From positions 1-15,306 of the forward strand of contig JAMOUY010000035.1 in assembly GCA_027067895.1 (NCBI GenBank): a stretch of DNA of 15,306 nucleotides, in the 5' to 3' direction. This DNA is from Acidobacteriota bacterium. Lineage in GTDB: Bacteria > Acidobacteriota > Holophagae > Thermotomaculales > Thermotomaculaceae. Within the stretch, counting starts at the first letter, position 1, and each line of letters begins with the position of its first letter. The notes beneath the pieces are model-generated. The model worked only from the letters and a program-made list of their open reading frames with translations. It made no database searches and had not been told where the DNA came from. Shown in pieces: positions 13,370-15,306 of the stretch. A program made the translations under genes and the position numbers.

Positions 13370-14956
13370 TTAACTTCTTGTTTTTTCTTTGGCTTTGTCT
13401 ATAAGAGGCCTTTTCCCCTTTTTGTTTTTCTTTATTGTGTGAAGCAAAACTTCGGCGTCTTCAAAGGGCAGGGTAACGAAAGAGAAATTGTCAAATATCT
13501 TTATTCCCCTTATTTTTCTGCTTTCAATGTCAATGTGCTGCTGAATTAACTCTATCAATTTGTGAACGTCGTATCCGTGTTCCCTTCCCCTTGCAATAAA
13601 AAGCCTTGTCGTTCCCTTTGTGTCTATTGAAACCTCTGAAATAGGCTTATAACTTTCAGGGTCAAGGTCTTCCCTGTATGCAAGTTTTAGAAGGGACGCA
13701 AGCACCAACTCGGGGGAAGAAATTTCAAGCAATTCGTTTGCTATCCCGACAAATTTTTCAAGATTGTTTGAGCCGATTGTGTCTTTTATGTCGTTTTTAA
13801 GTTTCTCAATTTTGTTTGCAAGAATTTTGTCGGCGCCGGGAAGTTTTTCTTTTTTTATGTCCGCCTTTGCTATTTTTTTGATAAAGATAAGGTTTCTGTA
13901 TTCCCCCGGCGTAACAAAGGTAATGGCAGTTCCCTCTTTTCCGGCTCTTCCCGTTCTTCCTATTCTGTGAATGTAGGTTTCGGGATTTTGAGGGATAGAG
14001 TAGTTTATAACGTGCGTTAAATCGGAAATATCAAGTCCCCTTGCCGCAACGTCGGTTGCAACAAGAATATTGATATGTCTCTTTTTAAACTTTCTGATAA
14101 TTCTTTCCCTTTGAAACTGCGATATGTCTCCGTGAAGACATTCCGCATCGTATCCTCTGTCAACAAGTTTGTTCGCAACCCTGTCTGCCTCAACCTTTGT
14201 CCTTGTGAAGATAAGCCCGTAAAATTCAGGCTCAAAGTCAATTATTCTGCACAAAGCCTCAAACTTGTCCCTTTCGGCAACCTCAAAGTAAATCTGATGG
14301 GTAAGGTCTGTTGTCTCGCTCTGTTTCTTTATTCTGATAATTTTGTATTCGCCCATGTATTTTTCAACAAGTTTAAGTATTCTGTTGGGCATTGTTGCCG
14401 AAAAGAGAAGCATTTTCTTGTTTTCAGGCGCATGCCTTAAAATCTCTTCAATGTCGTCGATAAATCCCATGTTAAGCATTTCGTCCGCTTCGTCCAGAAT
14501 AAAGTATTTGATTTCGTCAAGTTTTAAAGTCCCTCTCTTTAAGTGGTCAAGCACTCTTCCCGGTGTGCCCACAACAATGTCAATTCCCTTTTTAAGTTTT
14601 CTTATCTGCTCGGAAATAGACTGCCCGCCGTAAATCGGGACAATGTGAAGCCTTTTTCTTCCCTTTAACGAGTTGATTTCTTCTGCAACCTGAATTGCAA
14701 GTTCCCTTGTTGGGGTTAAAATAATTGCCTGAACCTTTTTGGAACCGCCTTTTAACTTTTCAATTAAAGGAAGCCCGAATGCCGCTGTCTTTCCCGTTCC
14801 CGTCTGTGCCTGTCCTATTACATTTATATCTTCGTGCAAGAGAATAGGTATCACTTTTTCCTGAATTTCGGTAGGCTCTTCAAAGCCCTTTTTCTTAAGC
14901 GCAAGTAATGTGTTTTCGCTTAAGCCCAGTTGTCTGAATTTTTCTAATCTTTCCAT
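13370..14956 (-). CDS. DEAD-box ATP-dependent RNA helicase with DbpA-type RNA-binding domain (DeaD/CsdA-like)
   Basis: This 528-residue RNA helicase is complete. The RecA1 domain shows the Q motif (FRQLGLSENTLLALKKKGF to PTEIQ), AQTGTGKT (50-57), PTRELA (82-87), TPGR (131-134), DEAD (155-158) and SAT (186-188). The RecA2 domain shows IFTRTKVEAD, DVAARGLD (302-309) and HRIGRTGR (330-337). A mostly helical section (about 355-440) precedes a DbpA-like RNA-binding domain (about 447-515, TTRLFIARGREHGYD, KIRGIKIFDNFSFVTLP) and a basic tail. This domain order is that of DeaD/CsdA, which acts in ribosome assembly, RNA turnover and cold adaptation. DbpA itself is shorter. The ATG has AGGAG 5 bases upstream. 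The gene follows the HflX-type gene by 80 bases, and the terminator at 13321-13344 ends the unit. Confidence 0.95.
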   Translation of the reverse strand: MERLEKFRQLGLSENTLLALKKKGFEEPTEIQEKVIPILLHEDINVIGQAQTGTGKTAAFGLPLIEKLKGGSKKVQAIILTPTRELAIQVAEEINSLKGRKRLHIVPIYGGQSISEQIRKLKKGIDIVVGTPGRVLDHLKRGTLKLDEIKYFILDEADEMLNMGFIDDIEEILRHAPENKKMLLFSATMPNRILKLVEKYMGEYKIIRIKKQSETTDLTHQIYFEVAERDKFEALCRIIDFEPEFYGLIFTRTKVEADRVANKLVDRGYDAECLHGDISQFQRERIIRKFKKRHINILVATDVAARGLDISDLTHVINYSIPQNPETYIHRIGRTGRAGKEGTAITFVTPGEYRNLIFIKKIAKADIKKEKLPGADKILANKIEKLKNDIKDTIGSNNLEKFVGIANELLEISSPELVLASLLKLAYREDLDPESYKPISEVSIDTKGTTRLFIARGREHGYDVHKLIELIQQHIDIESRKIRGIKIFDNFSFVTLPFEDAEVLLHTIKKNKKGKRPLIDKAKEKTRS

Positions 14957-14986
14957 AAAATCTCCTATATTTAGTCAAACGGATTA

Positions 14987-14992
14987 AGTATA
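14987..14992 (-). promoter_or_regulatory. Possible -10 of the helicase gene
   Basis: TATACT on the minus strand lies 30 bases before the helicase ATG, in an 80-base A/T-rich gap. No matching -35 is visible, so this rests on the -10 alone. The rest of the gap (14957-15036) holds no clear hairpin or operator. Confidence 0.3.
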
Positions 14993-15036
14993 AGGTATTT
15001 TTGAAAAAAAGTATATACAAACATTTCATAAAGGCT

Positions 15037-15306
15037 TTATTTGTGCGTGTTTTTCCATTTTTCATAGTTTAAGATTACTCTTTCCTTTAAGTCTTCTATT
15101 CCTATTTTTTCTTTTGCGGATATGAAAATTGCATGGGGGAAAAGTGCCTTTACCCTGTTTAAGTGAAATTGGTTTGTCTGGTCAATTTTGTTGAAAACAA
15201 GAAGTTTCGGTATGTTTTCGCATTCTTCCCTTAACTCTTTGTAAACAATCTCTATTTCTTCCTCAAAGTTTGGCGATGTTATATCAACAAGTTGAATTAT
15301 CAAATC
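15037..15306 (-). CDS. hflX: HflX-type GTPase, C-terminal part only (5' end outside the window)
   Basis: Only the last 89 residues are visible. The frame runs off the right edge, beginning with DLIIQLVD, so the apparent TTG start at 15303 is internal. The segment matches the end of the HflX G domain: DLIIQLVDITSPNFEEEIE, the G4 guanine-specificity motif NKID in KLLVFNKID, and the G5 region FISAKEKIGIEDL. HflX binds the large ribosomal subunit and splits stalled or stressed 70S ribosomes. The P-loop and the N-terminal ribosome-binding domain would lie beyond the window. Other TRAFAC GTPases share G4 and G5, but the LVD-x-SxPxFEEEIE pattern favours HflX. It lies upstream of the helicase gene in the same direction. 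Confidence 0.8.
   Translation of the reverse strand, partial: DLIIQLVDITSPNFEEEIEIVYKELREECENIPKLLVFNKIDQTNQFHLNRVKALFPHAIFISAKEKIGIEDLKERVILNYEKWKNTHK

Noticed and set aside
15301..15303. TTG as the start of the HflX-type gene
   Set aside because: The frame continues to the window edge with Asp, and the P-loop half of the G domain is missing, so the gene is truncated by the window.
1..15306. CRISPR arrays, insertion sequences, tRNA or rRNA genes
   Set aside because: No spaced direct repeats, transposase-like frames, terminal inverted repeats or tRNA-type TTC(G/A)A arms were found. The gaps between genes are too short to hide them.

Overview
This 15.3 kb window is densely coding DNA from an AT-rich bacterial chromosome. 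It holds thirteen complete genes and one partial gene at each edge. The longest non-coding stretch is 179 bases, and I see no mobile elements, tRNA or rRNA genes, or CRISPR arrays. Proteins are rich in Lys and Glu and Arg is mostly AGA/AGG, a pattern common in thermophiles and low-GC bacteria. The acidic and basic C-terminal module of the gene at 3981-4910 resembles one I associate with Acidobacteriota and related phyla. A Gram-negative, possibly thermophilic, acidobacterium-like organism is therefore a guess and not a demonstrated identity.

Left part (1-4910). A 5'-truncated gene fuses the isoprenoid enzyme IspH to a UbiA-type membrane prenyltransferase domain. Facing it on the minus strand are a TrmH-like tRNA methyltransferase, a small Nfu-type Fe-S protein and an L-lysine 6-aminotransferase. 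The aminotransferase has its own promoter with a palindrome on the -35. Upstream lies an uncharacterised protein with a possible GAF-like domain.

Centre (4911-9410). A plus-strand heat-shock operon reads dnaK, dnaJ, a MerR-family HspR-type repressor and an RpoD-like sigma factor, with no grpE. Its promoter is close to consensus (TTGACA-N17-TATATT). A degenerate inverted repeat with the layout of the HspR operator (HAIR) overlaps the -35. This suggests an autoregulated chaperone circuit that also controls a sigma factor.

Right part (9407-15306). A minus-strand zinc/manganese ABC importer operon (binding protein, ATPase, permease, all overlapping) diverges from plsY and an EamA-family transporter through a compact intergenic region with overlapping promoters. 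plsY appears almost leaderless. A DEAD-box RNA helicase with a DbpA-type RNA-binding tail follows on the minus strand. Its terminator is embedded in the last codons of the EamA transporter gene. The 3' end of an HflX-type GTPase gene closes the window.

Most notable are the IspH-UbiA fusion with a degenerate first Asp motif, the dnaK-dnaJ-hspR-sigma operon with its candidate operator, and the terminator whose loop is the stop codon of the opposite-strand gene.
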